DNA of 64,000 nucleotides from Nocardia aurantia (GTDB lineage Bacteria > Actinomycetota > Actinomycetes > Mycobacteriales > Mycobacteriaceae). Each line of letters begins with the position of its first letter. Position 1 is the first letter of the stretch. The position numbers and the translations under genes are program-made. The stretch covers positions 1 through 64,000 of the forward strand of contig NZ_WEGI01000004.1 of assembly GCF_009604425.1 (NCBI RefSeq). The letters are read 5' to 3'. This document shows positions 44,893 to 55,274 of the stretch, piece by piece. The notes under the pieces were generated by a model that worked only from the letters and a program-made list of their open reading frames with translations, was not told the origin of the DNA and ran no database searches.

Positions 44893-45041
44893 GCGAGCAA
44901 CATTACGCGGCGCGATTTCGGCGCCACGGTGATGTCGCTCGGCTGTGTGATCACCGGATATATGGTTTTCGCGAATTCGTGCTCGGTTCGGGTCGGTCGG
45001 CGGCAGCCGACGGTGGGACTTCGGCGGACGGAGGATCGGCG

Positions 45042-46667
45042 ATGACTACTTCTCGGGACAGGGCGGTAGCGGCTCGGAAGGCGGCCGAGGAGGCCGCTCG
45101 GGTTGCGGCGGAGGCGGCTGCCGCGGCGGAGGCGGCCGAGCGGGAGGCGGCCGGGGGTTCGGCGGGGGCGGCCCGGGAGATCGCGGCGGGGTACTCGGTC
45201 GCGGGGGCGGCGCTGGAGCTGGGCGCCGTGGTGGTGGATGGCGTGGTGGATTCCGATGCGCGCGTGCGGATTCCGATGCGGACCGTGAATCGGCACGGGT
45301 TGATCGCGGGGGCCACGGGTACCGGTAAGACGAAGACCGTGCAGGGGATCGCGGAGCAGTTGTCGGCGGCGGGGGTGCCGGTGGTGCTGGCCGATATCAA
45401 GGGGGATCTCTCCGGGCTCGCGCTCGCGGGGGAGGGTGGGGAATCGGTGCTCGCCCGCGCTCGGGAATCGGGGGATACGGAATGGTCGCCCAGCGGGTTT
45501 CCGGTGGAATTCGTATCGCTGGGGACCGGGGGGATCGGGGTTCCGATTCGGGCGACGATCACGTCGTTCGGGCCGGTTCTGCTGAGCAAGGTGCTCGGGT
45601 TGAACGAGACGCAGGAATCCACGCTCGGGCTGATATTCCATTGGGCCGACGCGCAGGGGCTGGCGTTGCTGGATCTGAAGGATCTGCGGGCGGTGATCCA
45701 GCATCTGACCAGTCCGGAGGGTAAGGGCGATCTGAGGGGGATCGGGGGAGTGTCGGCGGCCACCGCGGGGGTGATTCTGCGGGCGCTGGTGAACTTGGAG
45801 GGCGAGGGTGGGGACACGTTCTTCGGGGAGCCGGAGTTGGATCCCGCGGATCTGTTGCGGACCGCGGGCGGGCGTGGGGTGATCACCGCCTTCGAATTGG
45901 GGGCGCAATCGGCCCGGCCGGCGTTGTTCTCCACGTTTCTGATGTGGGTGCTCGCGGATCTGTTCCAGACGTTGCCGGAGGTCGGTGATGTGGACCGGCC
46001 GAAGCTGGTGTTCCTGTTCGACGAGGCCCATCTGCTCTTCCGCGGCGCGTCCGAGGCGTTCCTGGAGCAGGTGGAGCAGACCGTGAAGTTGATCCGGTCG
46101 AAGGGGGTGGGTGTGTTCTTCTGCACGCAGCTGCCGACCGATATCCCCAACGCGGTGCTGTCGCAGTTGGGCGCGCGGATTCAGCACGCGTTGCGGGCGT
46201 TCACACCCGACGATCAGAAGGCGTTGTCGAAAACCGTTCGTACCTATCCGAAGACGAGTACCTACGATCTGGCGGAGGCGCTGACCTCACTGGGGATCGG
46301 TGAGGCGATCGTGACGGTGCTGTCCGAACAGGGGGCGCCGACTCCGGTCGCGTGGACGCGGCTGCGGCCGCCGCGGTCGCTCATGGCCGGGCTCGGGGAC
46401 GAAGCGATTCGTGCTCGGGCACAAAGGAGTTCGTTGTGGGCCGAGTACGGCGCGACCGTCGACCGGGAATCGGCCTACGAGATCATGGCGGCGAAAGTGG
46501 CTGCGGCGCAACCGGAACCGCGTTCCTCCGGCCGCGTGGAGCCGGAGGAGGCCTCTGCCGCCGATCGGATCATGAGCAATCCGGCGGTCAAGAGTTTTCT
46601 GCGTTCCGCCGCCACGGTCGCCGGTCGGGAGATCGGCCGGTCGATTTTCGGAACTCGCCGGCGGTGA
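45042..46667 (+). CDS. HerA-like ATPase (DUF853 family)
   Basis: 541 aa from ATG 45042 with GGAGG nine bases upstream. A charged Ala/Glu-rich coiled-coil N-terminus ([20 protein letters not shown]) precedes the ATPase. Walker [19 protein letters not shown], Walker [15 protein letters not shown], and the motif [22 protein letters not shown] are as in the bacterial YjgR/DUF853 family, related to HerA/FtsK translocases. No NurA nuclease partner is present. A general DNA-processing role is likely but unproven. It converges on lysA. Confidence 0.88.
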   Translation: MTTSRDRAVAARKAAEEAARVAAEAAAAAEAAEREAAGGSAGAAREIAAGYSVAGAALELGAVVVDGVVDSDARVRIPMRTVNRHGLIAGATGTGKTKTVQGIAEQLSAAGVPVVLADIKGDLSGLALAGEGGESVLARARESGDTEWSPSGFPVEFVSLGTGGIGVPIRATITSFGPVLLSKVLGLNETQESTLGLIFHWADAQGLALLDLKDLRAVIQHLTSPEGKGDLRGIGGVSAATAGVILRALVNLEGEGGDTFFGEPELDPADLLRTAGGRGVITAFELGAQSARPALFSTFLMWVLADLFQTLPEVGDVDRPKLVFLFDEAHLLFRGASEAFLEQVEQTVKLIRSKGVGVFFCTQLPTDIPNAVLSQLGARIQHALRAFTPDDQKALSKTVRTYPKTSTYDLAEALTSLGIGEAIVTVLSEQGAPTPVAWTRLRPPRSLMAGLGDEAIRARAQRSSLWAEYGATVDRESAYEIMAAKVAAAQPEPRSSGRVEPEEASAADRIMSNPAVKSFLRSAATVAGREIGRSIFGTRRR

Positions 46668-46711
46668 CCGGAGGAACGCGGTGCCGGGCGCCCGGCGCCG
46701 CGGACACGGCC

Positions 46712-48055
46712 TCAGCCCAGGTCGCGGGCGAGCAGGTCGGCGGGGGTTTCGCGGCGGATCAGCGGCCGGCTGCGGCCCTCGGTGACGGCGACGATCGGGG
46801 GGCGGCCGACGCCGTTGTAGGAGGAGGCGAGGCTGTGGTGGTACGCGCCGGTGCAGGGGACGGCCAGGACCTCGCCGGGGCGCAGATCGGCAGGCAGGAT
46901 CACGTCGTGGGCGAGGATGTCGCCCGCCTCGCAGTAGCGGCCCGCGACGGTCGCGGTCATCCGGGCGCCGGTGGGGTGGCGGTTGACGAGGACCGCGTCG
47001 TAGCGGGCCCCGTAGAGGGCCACGCGCGGATTGTCGTTCATGCCGCCGTCGACGATCACGTAGGTGTGGCCGCCCTGGACGTGTTTGACCGTCATCACGC
47101 GATAGAGGGTGACGCCGGCGCGGGCCACGATGGCGCGGCCCGGTTCCACGGCGATCCGGGGGCGCGGGAAGTGGTGCAGGGAGCAGGCCGCGTCGAGGGC
47201 GTCCTCGACGATGTCGGCCAGGACCGGGAGCGACATCTCCGGGTCGCCGCCGCGGTAGGCGACGGCGTGGCCGCCGCCGAGGTCCAGTTGCGGGAGCCGG
47301 ATGCCGTGCTCGCGGCGGATGCGGGCCATCTCGGCGATCATGCGGCGGACGGCCTCGCCGTAGAAGTCGGCGTCGTGGATCTGGGAGCCCAGGTGACAGT
47401 GGAGGCCGACCAGGTGGAGCATCGGCTGGCGGAGGATCCGCTCGACCGCCTCGGTCGCCTGGGCGCTGCCCAGCGGGAAGCCGAACTTCTGGTCGGTGAC
47501 GCCGGTGCGGACGGCCGGATGGCCGTGCACGTCGATGTCCGGGGACAGGCGCAGCAGGACCTGCTGGGGACGGGTCGCCAGGGCGGCCAGGAGGGTGATC
47601 TCGGTGAGCGAGTCGACCACGATGCGGCCGACCCCGGCGGCGACGGCGGCCTCGAGTTCGGCGAACGGCTTGCCGCTGCCGTGCAGCACGATCCGCCGCG
47701 GGTCGACGCCGGCGGCCAGGGCGATGGTGAGCTCGCCGGCGGAGCAGACGTCCACCGACAGGCCCTCCTCGGCCACCCAGGCCGCCACCGAGCGGATCAT
47801 CAGGGCCTTCGCGGCGTAGATGATCTCCGCGTCCGGGAAGTGCTTGCGGTAGGCCCGGCAGCGGCGGCGCACCTCGGACTCGTCGAGCACGTAGGTGGGG
47901 GTGCCGTACTGGTCGGCGACGTCGCTGAGCGCCACACCGCCGAGGGTGACGCGGCCCAGGTCGTCGTAGTGGGTGTCGCACGGCCAGACGCCGGAGTCCA
48001 GCCGCGGTGACGACATCCCCGCGCGCAGTGACGGGCAGATCTCGAGCAGTGTCAA
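46712..48055 (-). CDS. lysA: Diaminopimelate decarboxylase
   Basis: A PLP-dependent fold-type III enzyme converting meso-diaminopimelate to L-lysine. TTG 48055 is the start, with GGAG eight bases upstream. The PLP lysine is in IIYAAKALMIRSVAAW. The glycine loop is LDLGGGHAVAYRGGD, the alpha-carboxylate site is VEPGRAIVARAGVTLYRV, and the other half-site has PCTGAYHHSLASSYNGVGRPP. 447 aa, normal. No argS or thrA neighbours, so this may be a second, stand-alone copy. Confidence 0.93.
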   Translation of the reverse strand: MTLLEICPSLRAGMSSPRLDSGVWPCDTHYDDLGRVTLGGVALSDVADQYGTPTYVLDESEVRRRCRAYRKHFPDAEIIYAAKALMIRSVAAWVAEEGLSVDVCSAGELTIALAAGVDPRRIVLHGSGKPFAELEAAVAAGVGRIVVDSLTEITLLAALATRPQQVLLRLSPDIDVHGHPAVRTGVTDQKFGFPLGSAQATEAVERILRQPMLHLVGLHCHLGSQIHDADFYGEAVRRMIAEMARIRREHGIRLPQLDLGGGHAVAYRGGDPEMSLPVLADIVEDALDAACSLHHFPRPRIAVEPGRAIVARAGVTLYRVMTVKHVQGGHTYVIVDGGMNDNPRVALYGARYDAVLVNRHPTGARMTATVAGRYCEAGDILAHDVILPADLRPGEVLAVPCTGAYHHSLASSYNGVGRPPIVAVTEGRSRPLIRRETPADLLARDLG

Positions 48056-48199
48056 GGTGTCTCCTGCTGTTCGCCCCGCTTTCGATGGTGCTGCGGGGTC
48101 AACGCCAGAACTACGCCTGGTAGTCGATCATCGGGTCGACCGGTTACGGTCCTTCGACGCGCGAGCTCGCGATCTTGACGCCATCCTGACGAGGGTGTG

Positions 48200-48997
48200 T
48201 TACAGACCACCCATCCGCTTGTAGACGGCGCCGACCACCGGAGCGGTCAGCGCGCGCGGCGCGTACTGACCGGCCACGCTCATACCCTTGCTGATCAGGC
48301 CCGGGACCACGCGCATCTTGTTGCGGGCCAGGGAGTCGATGGACAGTTTGGCGGTGTGCGCGGCGGATACCCAGACGAATTCGGGGATCTTGGTGCCCAC
48401 ATCCTCCTGATCCGGGTTCGTGGTGCGGACCGGGCCGGGGGCGAGCAGGGTGACGTTGACGCCGGTGCCGCCGAGTTCCCCGCGCAGCGATTCGGAGAAC
48501 GAGTTGGTGAACGCCTTGGTGGCGGCGTAGGTGGCGTTGTTCGGGACGGCCATGTTGCCGGCGACGGAGCCGGTGATCAGGATGCCGCCGGCGCGGCGGG
48601 CCAGCATGCCGGGCAGCACCGAGAGGGTGAGGTCGTGCACCGCGACGGAGTTGAGTTCCACCACCGCGCGCTCGTAGGCCGGGTCGAGCTTCGCGACCGG
48701 GCCGAAGGTGGCGACGCCGGCGTTGTTGCACAGGATCGCGATATCCCGTTCGGCCAGCTCGGCCGACAGCGGCCCGCGCTCCTCGCGATCGGACAGGTCG
48801 ACGGCGCGGACCTCGGCCGTGACGCCGTAGCGATCGCCGAGCCGGACCGCCAGGTCGGTCAGCAGTTCCTTGCGGCGGGCCACCAGGATCAGCGAATATC
48901 CGCGCCGCGCAAGCTCTTCGGCGAGCGCGGTACCGATCCCCTGGGAGGCTCCGGTGACGACGGCACGGTTGTCGGCGGTGGGTGCAGGCAGACTCAC
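48200..48997 (-). CDS. Short-chain dehydrogenase/reductase
   Basis: 265 aa from GTG 48997. TGASQGIGTALAEELARRG is the cofactor motif, CNNAGVATFG the NNAG motif, GSVAGNMAVPNNATYAATK the catalytic Ser and YxxxK. The alternation of R residues after the first strand (ARRKELL) suggests NADP(H). The C-terminal ~60 residues, with KLSIDSLARNKMRVVPG, are the form common in mycobacterial SDRs of lipid metabolism. Substrate is not predictable. Confidence 0.88.
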   Translation of the reverse strand: MSLPAPTADNRAVVTGASQGIGTALAEELARRGYSLILVARRKELLTDLAVRLGDRYGVTAEVRAVDLSDREERGPLSAELAERDIAILCNNAGVATFGPVAKLDPAYERAVVELNSVAVHDLTLSVLPGMLARRAGGILITGSVAGNMAVPNNATYAATKAFTNSFSESLRGELGGTGVNVTLLAPGPVRTTNPDQEDVGTKIPEFVWVSAAHTAKLSIDSLARNKMRVVPGLISKGMSVAGQYAPRALTAPVVGAVYKRMGGL

Positions 48998-49171
48998 GCC
49001 CGGCAGCCTACCGTGACGTGCTGCGGTCCTCGACGGTCGCACGGTGCGGCGACCGGGGCGCGCCGCCGCACGGGGTGCGGGAACCGGCCGGGTGTGCGGC
49101 AACTGCGGACACGTGGCGACCGGTGCGGCGGCGGACCCGGAACGACGCGGCCGCGTCGATGCGGATCCGAA

Positions 49172-49999
49172 TCATCGAGGCTTGGGCTCCATGAATGCGA
49201 TGCCCCACTTCACATGGCCGTTCCACACGCTGGCGATGCGGCCGCCCTGGACGGCGGGCTTCGGATCGCCGATCGGACCTCCGGCCGCACGGACGGCCGT
49301 GACGGTCCGATCGAGATCGGTTGTGCCGAAGGCGATCCCGGCCAGAATCGGGGGACGGCCGGACGAGACGACCTCGAGGAACGGTTTGCCGACCCGGTAG
49401 AACGCCATCTCGGGGCCGGACGGCCCGCGCGGATGGAAGCGGCGGCGCGGTTCGGCGCCGAGCACCGCGTTCAGCGCAGTCACGGCGTCGTCCAGGTCGG
49501 GAACCCAGTAGACGAGATGGTCGACGTAACTTGCGACGTTGGGATGTGTTGCGCGCGAGTCGATTCCATTGCCGAGCGAGGCGGTGCTCGAACTGGGGCC
49601 GGCCCCGGGACCGTAGCGTCCACCGATCCCGGCCGGGGAGTCCCGCGAATCCGCGGCGGCGCCGGAGCCATTCCGGGTGCCGGGTTCGGGGTGTGGGGCG
49701 CCGGCCTGCGCACCGAGGCCGGAGGCCCCGACGGATTCGGAGCCGGCTCCGGCGCTCGGGCGCCCGTCCCGGGCCGAGACCGGACTCGGATCGAGGCCCG
49801 GGATCCGTTCCGCTACCGGTATTCCCAGAACTGCCGGATCGGCGTGCACACGGTCGAACCCCCACGCGGGTTCGGCGCCGACGGTGCAGGTCACCGCGCC
49901 GAGCCGGAACGTACCGTCGGTGATGTCGAAACCCAGTGCCGCCCAAGCACTTTCGTCACCGGGCAGGCCGATGCGGTTGAGCAGTGGTCCGGTGTTCAC
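49172..49999 (-). CDS. VOC/glyoxalase-like protein with a low-complexity insert
   Basis: 275 aa from GTG 49999, overlapping the flavin reductase stop (GTGA). The C-terminal ~130 residues (YVDHLVYWVPDLDDAVTAL, EMAFYRVGKPFLEVV, WNGHVKWGIAFMEP) form a glyoxalase-like fold. The N-terminal ~60 residues resemble another half module (WAALGFDITDGTFRLGAVTC). Between them is a ~90-residue Gly/Ser/Pro/Ala-rich stretch (roughly 65-155) without structure. The insert still shows coding-type third-position GC, so it is probably a real linker. Confidence 0.75.
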   Translation of the reverse strand: MNTGPLLNRIGLPGDESAWAALGFDITDGTFRLGAVTCTVGAEPAWGFDRVHADPAVLGIPVAERIPGLDPSPVSARDGRPSAGAGSESVGASGLGAQAGAPHPEPGTRNGSGAAADSRDSPAGIGGRYGPGAGPSSSTASLGNGIDSRATHPNVASYVDHLVYWVPDLDDAVTALNAVLGAEPRRRFHPRGPSGPEMAFYRVGKPFLEVVSSGRPPILAGIAFGTTDLDRTVTAVRAAGGPIGDPKPAVQGGRIASVWNGHVKWGIAFMEPKPR

Positions 50000-52026
50000 A
50001 GGCCCGCCGCCAATCGGGTGCCCTGGTCGATCGCGCGCTTCGCGTCGAGTTCGGCCGCCAGTTCGGCGCCGCCGATGAGATGGGTGGTGACGCCGGCGGC
50101 CTCGAGCGGCTCGACCAGGTCGCGCACGGATTCCTGTCCGGCGCAGACGATCACGTTGTCGCAGTCGATCACGCGGGGGCGCTGCCGCTTCTCGCCGAAG
50201 CTGATGTGCAGGCCGCGATCGTCGATGCGCTCGTAGTTGACGCCGCCGAGTTGCTCGACGCCCTTGGCCTGCAACGCGGCTCGGTGCACCCAGCCGGTGG
50301 TCTTGCCGAGGCTCCTGCCGAACGGGGTCGACTTGCGTTGCAGCAGTACTACTTCGCGTGCGGCGGGGGCCGCCCGCGGTGGGGCGAGCTGACCTCGCGC
50401 CTCGGGATCGTCGGCGGTGACGCCCCATTCCTCCTTCCACTCGTCGAGTTTCAGGGTGGGATGGCCCTCGACGGTGAGGAATTCGCTGACGTCGTAACCG
50501 ATTCCGCCGGCGCCGATCACGGCCACCTTGCGGCCGACCGGCTTCTCCTCGCGGACCAGTTCGGCGTAGGTGAGCACCTTGGGATGATCGATGCCGGGAA
50601 TGTCGGGGATGCGCGGGCGGACACCGGTGGCGAGCACCACGTGGTCGTAGCGGCCCGCCACCAGTTCGGCGGCGGTGACCCGGCGCTCGAGCAGGACGCG
50701 GACGCCGGTGAGTTCCAGCCGGCGGGTGAAGTAGCGCAGCGTCTCGGCGAACTCCTCCTTGCCGGGGATGCGGCGGGCGATGTCGAACTGGCCGCCGATC
50801 CGGTCGTCGGCCTCGAACAGGTCGACCTCGTGACCGCGTTCGGCGAGGGTCACCGCCGCCGACAGTCCGGCGGGGCCGGCGCCGACGACGGCGACGCGCT
50901 TGCGGCGGCGGGTGGGCAGCAGCAGGAGTTCGGTCTCGTGCCCGGCGCGCGGATTGAGCAGGCAGGACACCGTCTTTCGCGCGAAGGCGTGGTCCAGGCA
51001 GGCCTGGTTGCAGGCGATGCAGGTGTTGATCTCGTCCTCGCGGGTGGCCAGGGCCTTGTTCACCCAGTCCGGATCGGCGAGCAGCGGGCGGGCCAGCGAC
51101 ACGAGTTCGGCGTCGCCGCGGGTGAGGATCTCCTCGGCGGTCTCGGGCATGTTGATCCGGTTCGAGGCGCAGACCGGGATGTTCACCTGCGCCGTGATCT
51201 TCGCGGTGAACTCGGTGAACGCGGCGCGCGGCACCGAGGTGACGATGGTCGGCACCCGGGCCTCGTGCCAGCCGATGTCGGTATTCAGGACGGAGGCGCC
51301 GGCGGACTCCAATTCCCTTGCCAGTTCCAGGATTTCGGTTTCGGTCTGGCCGTGTTCGACGAATTCCGCCATGGACAACCGGAATACGAGGAGAAAGTCG
51401 TCGCCGACGGCGGCGCGGATGCGCCGCACGATCTCCAGCGGGAACCGCCGCCGGTTCGCCGCCGTGCCGCCCCACCGGTCGGTGCGCTTGTTGGTGCGCG
51501 GCGCGAGGAACTGGTTGATCAGATAGCCCTCACCGCCCATCACCTCGACGCCGTCGTAGCCGGCGAACTGCGCCAGCCGCGCGCAGCGCACGTAGTCCTC
51601 GATCGTCCGCTCGATGCCGCGGTCCGACAGCGCGCGGGGCCGGAAGGGGTTGACCGGCGCCTTGATCGAGGAGGCGGACACGCTGAACGGCACGTAGGCG
51701 TAGCGGCCGGCGTGCAGGATCTGCAGTGCGATCCGGCCGCCCTCGGCGTGGACCGCGCGGGTGACGGTCCGATGCCGGTACGCCTCGGTTCGGCTGGTGA
51801 GTTTGGCGCCGAAGGGCAGCAGCCACCCCTCCCGGTTGGGGGCGTACCCGCCGGTGATGATCAGCCCTACTCCGCCGCGCGCGCGTTCGGCGAAATACGC
51901 TGCGAGCCGGTTGATGTCCCACGCGCGGTCCTCCAGGCCGGTGTGCATCGAGCCCATCACCACGCGGTTGCGCAGGGTGACGGAACCGACCGTCAACGGT
52001 TCGGACAGGTGTGGATAGCGGTTCAC
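49996..52026 (-). CDS. fadH: 2,4-dienoyl-CoA reductase / NADH:flavin oxidoreductase (FadH-like)
   Basis: An iron-sulfur flavoenzyme with an Old Yellow Enzyme barrel (residues 1-360) and a C-terminal FAD/NAD domain. The barrel has MGSMHTGLEDRAW, LQILHAGRYA and YDGVEVMGGEGYLINQFLAPRTNKR. The [4Fe-4S] cysteines are in CIACNQACLDHAF and VSCLLNP. AVVGAGPAGLSAAVTLAERGH and VAVIGAGGIGYDVSEFL are the dinucleotide folds. 676 aa, full length. It would reduce unsaturated acyl-CoA or related enones with NADPH. It starts four bases after a PadR gene. Confidence 0.92.
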   Translation of the reverse strand: MNRYPHLSEPLTVGSVTLRNRVVMGSMHTGLEDRAWDINRLAAYFAERARGGVGLIITGGYAPNREGWLLPFGAKLTSRTEAYRHRTVTRAVHAEGGRIALQILHAGRYAYVPFSVSASSIKAPVNPFRPRALSDRGIERTIEDYVRCARLAQFAGYDGVEVMGGEGYLINQFLAPRTNKRTDRWGGTAANRRRFPLEIVRRIRAAVGDDFLLVFRLSMAEFVEHGQTETEILELARELESAGASVLNTDIGWHEARVPTIVTSVPRAAFTEFTAKITAQVNIPVCASNRINMPETAEEILTRGDAELVSLARPLLADPDWVNKALATREDEINTCIACNQACLDHAFARKTVSCLLNPRAGHETELLLLPTRRRKRVAVVGAGPAGLSAAVTLAERGHEVDLFEADDRIGGQFDIARRIPGKEEFAETLRYFTRRLELTGVRVLLERRVTAAELVAGRYDHVVLATGVRPRIPDIPGIDHPKVLTYAELVREEKPVGRKVAVIGAGGIGYDVSEFLTVEGHPTLKLDEWKEEWGVTADDPEARGQLAPPRAAPAAREVVLLQRKSTPFGRSLGKTTGWVHRAALQAKGVEQLGGVNYERIDDRGLHISFGEKRQRPRVIDCDNVIVCAGQESVRDLVEPLEAAGVTTHLIGGAELAAELDAKRAIDQGTRLAAGL

Positions 52027-52030
52027 TGGT

Positions 52031-52579
52031 TCACCTTTCGCCCCGGGGCGGTAATGCGGCGAGTACCTCGTCGCACCATTCGACGAAGCCGGCCTCCACC
52101 CGGACGCCGCCGCGCAGCACCAGATATTGGTGCAGCGCGGTGCCGGACAGGCTCGCCGGATCGGAGAAATCCCGTTTCTCGATCAGCCGGTAGACCTCGA
52201 GCCGTTGCGCGTGCGACTCGCGATGACGGGCCACCTCGGCCCGCAGCGCGACCCGATCGCCGTGCGCGGCGCCGCGGATCTTGACGCCGAGTTCGCTGCG
52301 CAGCGGCCCGAGATCCTCCGACGGTTCGGCGATCCAGCGGGCCAGTTCGGCCCGTCCGGCCGGGCTCACGGAGTAGACCTTCTTGTCCGGGCGGCCCGAC
52401 TGGGCCACGGCCTCGCCGTCGACCCAGCCCAGGTCCGCCATCCGCTTGAGGACTCGATAGATCTGCTGATGTGTTGCGCTCCAGAAGAATCCGATGGATC
52501 GGTCGAAGCGCCGAGCCAGCTCGTAGCCCGAGCCGGCCCGCTCGCTCAGCGACACCAGCAGCGCGTGCTCGAGGGCCAT
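52031..52579 (-). CDS. PadR-family regulator
   Basis: 182 aa: MALEHALLVSLSERAGSGYELARRF, the winged-helix core with THQQIYRVLKRMADLGWV, then the Vir-like helical C-terminus (ELARWIAEPSEDLGPLRSEL). It lies directly upstream of and co-directional with the FadH-like gene and so likely controls that operon. PadR proteins sense phenolic or lipophilic compounds. Confidence 0.92.
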   Translation of the reverse strand: MALEHALLVSLSERAGSGYELARRFDRSIGFFWSATHQQIYRVLKRMADLGWVDGEAVAQSGRPDKKVYSVSPAGRAELARWIAEPSEDLGPLRSELGVKIRGAAHGDRVALRAEVARHRESHAQRLEVYRLIEKRDFSDPASLSGTALHQYLVLRGGVRVEAGFVEWCDEVLAALPPRGER

Positions 52580-52746
52580 ACCGCCGAGGCTAGCCGACGA
52601 TTTCGCTTCTATGCAACCAGGTGCATAGGGAGAATTGGTAGACGTTGGGTATCATCGGCTCCGGTGCTCGCACCATCTCGGATACGGGAGGGGCGTCGGA
52701 CGGGTCCGGGAGATCCGTGCGGCGCCCTTCTGATGTTCCCGCCGCC

Positions 52747-54159
52747 TTATCGCACGGCGCGCACCGCCAGCGCGACGGCGGCCAGGACGGTGAGGCCGAT
52801 CGCGATCGCGGTGACACCCACGGCGTGCGCCGCCGTCCCGGTCAGCGAGAGGAACAGCGAACCGAAGCTCGCCACCCCGATCACGATGCCGAGCTGCACG
52901 CAGGTCACCAGGATGCCGCTGGCGTCCGAGGCCAGGACCGGCGGCACCTTGGACAGCGCGCGAGTCGTCAAGGGGCTGAACGAGACCGCGAAACCGAGGC
53001 CCATCGCGGCGTACACCAGCAACTCCGGCACGCCCATGCCGTGACCGTCGCCGAGCCGCCGCCCGAGCACGACCATGGTGGCGCCACCGAGCAGCAGCCC
53101 GGACACGATCATCGCCGGGTGCAGCCGGGCCGGCACCCGGGACCAGGTCATGCTGGCGATCGCGAACACCGTGCCCATCGGCGCCCCGACCAGGCCCGCG
53201 TGCAGGGCGCTGTACCGAAGGGCCTCTTGCAGATACAGCGAGATCACGAACATCCAGCCGCCGAACGTGCACATCACCACGAGCAGGTTGGCCGCGGTCG
53301 GGACCAGGCCCGGGGCGCGCAGCACGGCGTCGGCGAACAGTGGCTCGCCGCCGCGCCGGTGCACCCGCCGCTCGACCAGGACGAAGGCCGCGAAGGCGAC
53401 GACGCTGCCGCCCAGGGCCAGCCGGGTCCACAGCGGCCAGTGCTGCTCGTGGCCGAGGACCAGCGGCAGCACCAGCAGCAGCACCGCGGCGGTGAGTACG
53501 GCGAGGCCGGTCAGGTCCAACCGGCGGTGTGCGCGCAGACCGGCGGGCAGCACCGCGGGCGCCGTCGCCAGCAGGGCCAGGCCGATCGGCACGTTCACCA
53601 GAAACACTCCGCGCCAACCGGTTCCGGCGATATCGCCGGTGACGATGAGACCGCCGACGATCTGCCCGGCCACCACCCCGCCGGAGATCACGGCGGCGTA
53701 GGCCGACAGCGCGCGGGCCCGTGCCGGGCCGGTGAAGGTGCGCTGGATCATGGTCATCACCTGCGGCACCATCGCCGCCGCGCCGATGCCCTGGAGGAAC
53801 CGGAAAACGATCAGCGCCAAGCCGTTCCAGGCCAGCCCGCAGGCCAGTGAGGCGATCGTGAACCAGGCCAGACCGGCGAGGAACATGGTGCGCTGGCCGA
53901 ACCGGTCACCCAGCCGGGCGCCGGTGACCAGCAGTACCGCGTAGGCGATGACGTAACCGGAGACGATCAGTTGCAGCGCCGAACCGGTGGCGCCGAGCGA
54001 GATACGGATCGAGGGGATCGCCACATTGACGATCGAGGCGTCGAGAACGGCCATGAACTGGCCCAGCAGGACCACCGCCAGGACCGCGAGAGTCCTTGGG
54101 CGCGTGGATGTCTCCGGTCCGGCCGGGGCCGCCGGTGGAGCGGGAAGCGTGCGTGTCAT
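52747..54159 (-). CDS. DHA2-family (EmrB/QacA) efflux pump, 14 TM
   Basis: 470 aa. TM1 motif LLGQFMAVLDASIVNVAIPSI, motif A (GARLGDRFGQRTMFLAGL), and motif C-type GGVVAGQIVGGLI. 14 membrane segments can be counted. The proton-coupled drug export family is certain but the substrate is not. The divergent XRE regulator 101 bases away suggests drug-inducible control. Confidence 0.9.
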   Translation of the reverse strand: MTRTLPAPPAAPAGPETSTRPRTLAVLAVVLLGQFMAVLDASIVNVAIPSIRISLGATGSALQLIVSGYVIAYAVLLVTGARLGDRFGQRTMFLAGLAWFTIASLACGLAWNGLALIVFRFLQGIGAAAMVPQVMTMIQRTFTGPARARALSAYAAVISGGVVAGQIVGGLIVTGDIAGTGWRGVFLVNVPIGLALLATAPAVLPAGLRAHRRLDLTGLAVLTAAVLLLVLPLVLGHEQHWPLWTRLALGGSVVAFAAFVLVERRVHRRGGEPLFADAVLRAPGLVPTAANLLVVMCTFGGWMFVISLYLQEALRYSALHAGLVGAPMGTVFAIASMTWSRVPARLHPAMIVSGLLLGGATMVVLGRRLGDGHGMGVPELLVYAAMGLGFAVSFSPLTTRALSKVPPVLASDASGILVTCVQLGIVIGVASFGSLFLSLTGTAAHAVGVTAIAIGLTVLAAVALAVRAVR

Positions 54160-54260
54160 GGGACGAGCCTGCGCCGGGCCCGATCCCGGTAACAGGAGCC
54201 TGCTGATACTGGTAGTGCCACCACCTGGATACCGAACGCATTTTCGATGACGATGGAATC

Positions 54261-55181
54261 ATGCCGGAGCCGAGCGTGAACGCCGATCCCCGTCTGCTGC
54301 GCAAGGCGCGGCGCGGGGAGTTGAGCGCATTCCTGAAGACCCGCCGCGCCCGCATCACCCCCGGCGAGGTCGGACTGCCGGTCGGTGCGCGGCGCCGCAC
54401 GCCCGGACTGCGGCGCGAGGAGGTTGCGCAGTTGGCCGGGGTCGGGGTCACCTGGTACACCTGGCTCGAACAGGGCCGTGACATCAATGTCAGTGTGCAG
54501 GTGCTCGACGCGGTCGCCCGCGCACTGGCGCTGGACGCCGCGGAGCGTGCACATCTGTACCGGCTCGCCGATGTCCCGACGGTGCCCAGCGCGCATTCCG
54601 AGGAGCCGATTCCCGAAGAGCTGCAGGTGATCCTGGATCATCTGATGCCGCTGCCGGGCGTGCTGCTGTCGTCCCGATACGACGTGCTGGCCCACAACGA
54701 GGGATTCGCCGCGCTGTGCCCGCTGTTCCTCGCCGCGGAGCGCAACGTGCTCCGGCACGTGTTCACCACTCCGGCGTGCTGCAATCCGTACGCTCGCGGT
54801 GGCATCGAAAAGCTCACGCGCATGGTCGGTTTCCTGCGCGCGGCCTATGTGAAGAATTTGCACGATCCGGAGTGGGCGCGGTTCATCGAGGACCTGTGCG
54901 GGCGCAGCGCGCAATTCGCGACACTGTGGGAACGCAACGACGTGGCGGTCCCGCCGGCTCGTAACCATGTGATCCGCAATGTCGCCACCGGCGACGTGGC
55001 GATGATCCAGACCAGCATGTCGCTGCCGAGCATCGCCGGTTCCTGGCTGCAGATCTTCACCCCCGCCGATACCGATGCCTGGGCGAAACTGCATGCGCTG
55101 CTTGCCATGTCACCGGAGGAGCGGGAGCGTCCGTGGCGGGAGCACATCGACCGGGATCACCGTGAGCGCGTGAGCGCGTGA
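54261..55181 (+). CDS. XRE-type regulator with MmyB-like ligand domain
   Basis: 306 aa. N-terminal FLKTRRARITPGEVGLP, then RRRTPGLRREEVAQLAGV and TWYTWLEQGRDINVSVQVLDA form the HTH. The rest (PVLLSSRYDVLAHN-type segment, here GVLLSSRYDVLAHNEGFAAL, and RNHVIRNVATGDVAMIQTSM) is the MmyB-like domain, thought to bind fatty acids or related ligands. It is divergent from the DHA2 pump, its probable target. Confidence 0.9.
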   Translation: MPEPSVNADPRLLRKARRGELSAFLKTRRARITPGEVGLPVGARRRTPGLRREEVAQLAGVGVTWYTWLEQGRDINVSVQVLDAVARALALDAAERAHLYRLADVPTVPSAHSEEPIPEELQVILDHLMPLPGVLLSSRYDVLAHNEGFAALCPLFLAAERNVLRHVFTTPACCNPYARGGIEKLTRMVGFLRAAYVKNLHDPEWARFIEDLCGRSAQFATLWERNDVAVPPARNHVIRNVATGDVAMIQTSMSLPSIAGSWLQIFTPADTDAWAKLHALLAMSPEERERPWREHIDRDHRERVSA

Positions 55182-55274
55182 CGTCGCGCCTCGACGGTGA
55201 CCGCGGTCCGGTGGTCCCACGCCGCCGTCCGGTACCTCGGCACGGTCTACCCGTCATCGGTCCGGCGGGATCGC

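Noticed and set aside
46683..46696. GCCGGGCGCCCGGC palindrome between the HerA-like gene and lysA
   Set aside because: It is well placed for a terminator but has no loop and only a short effective stem, so it was not listed as a feature.
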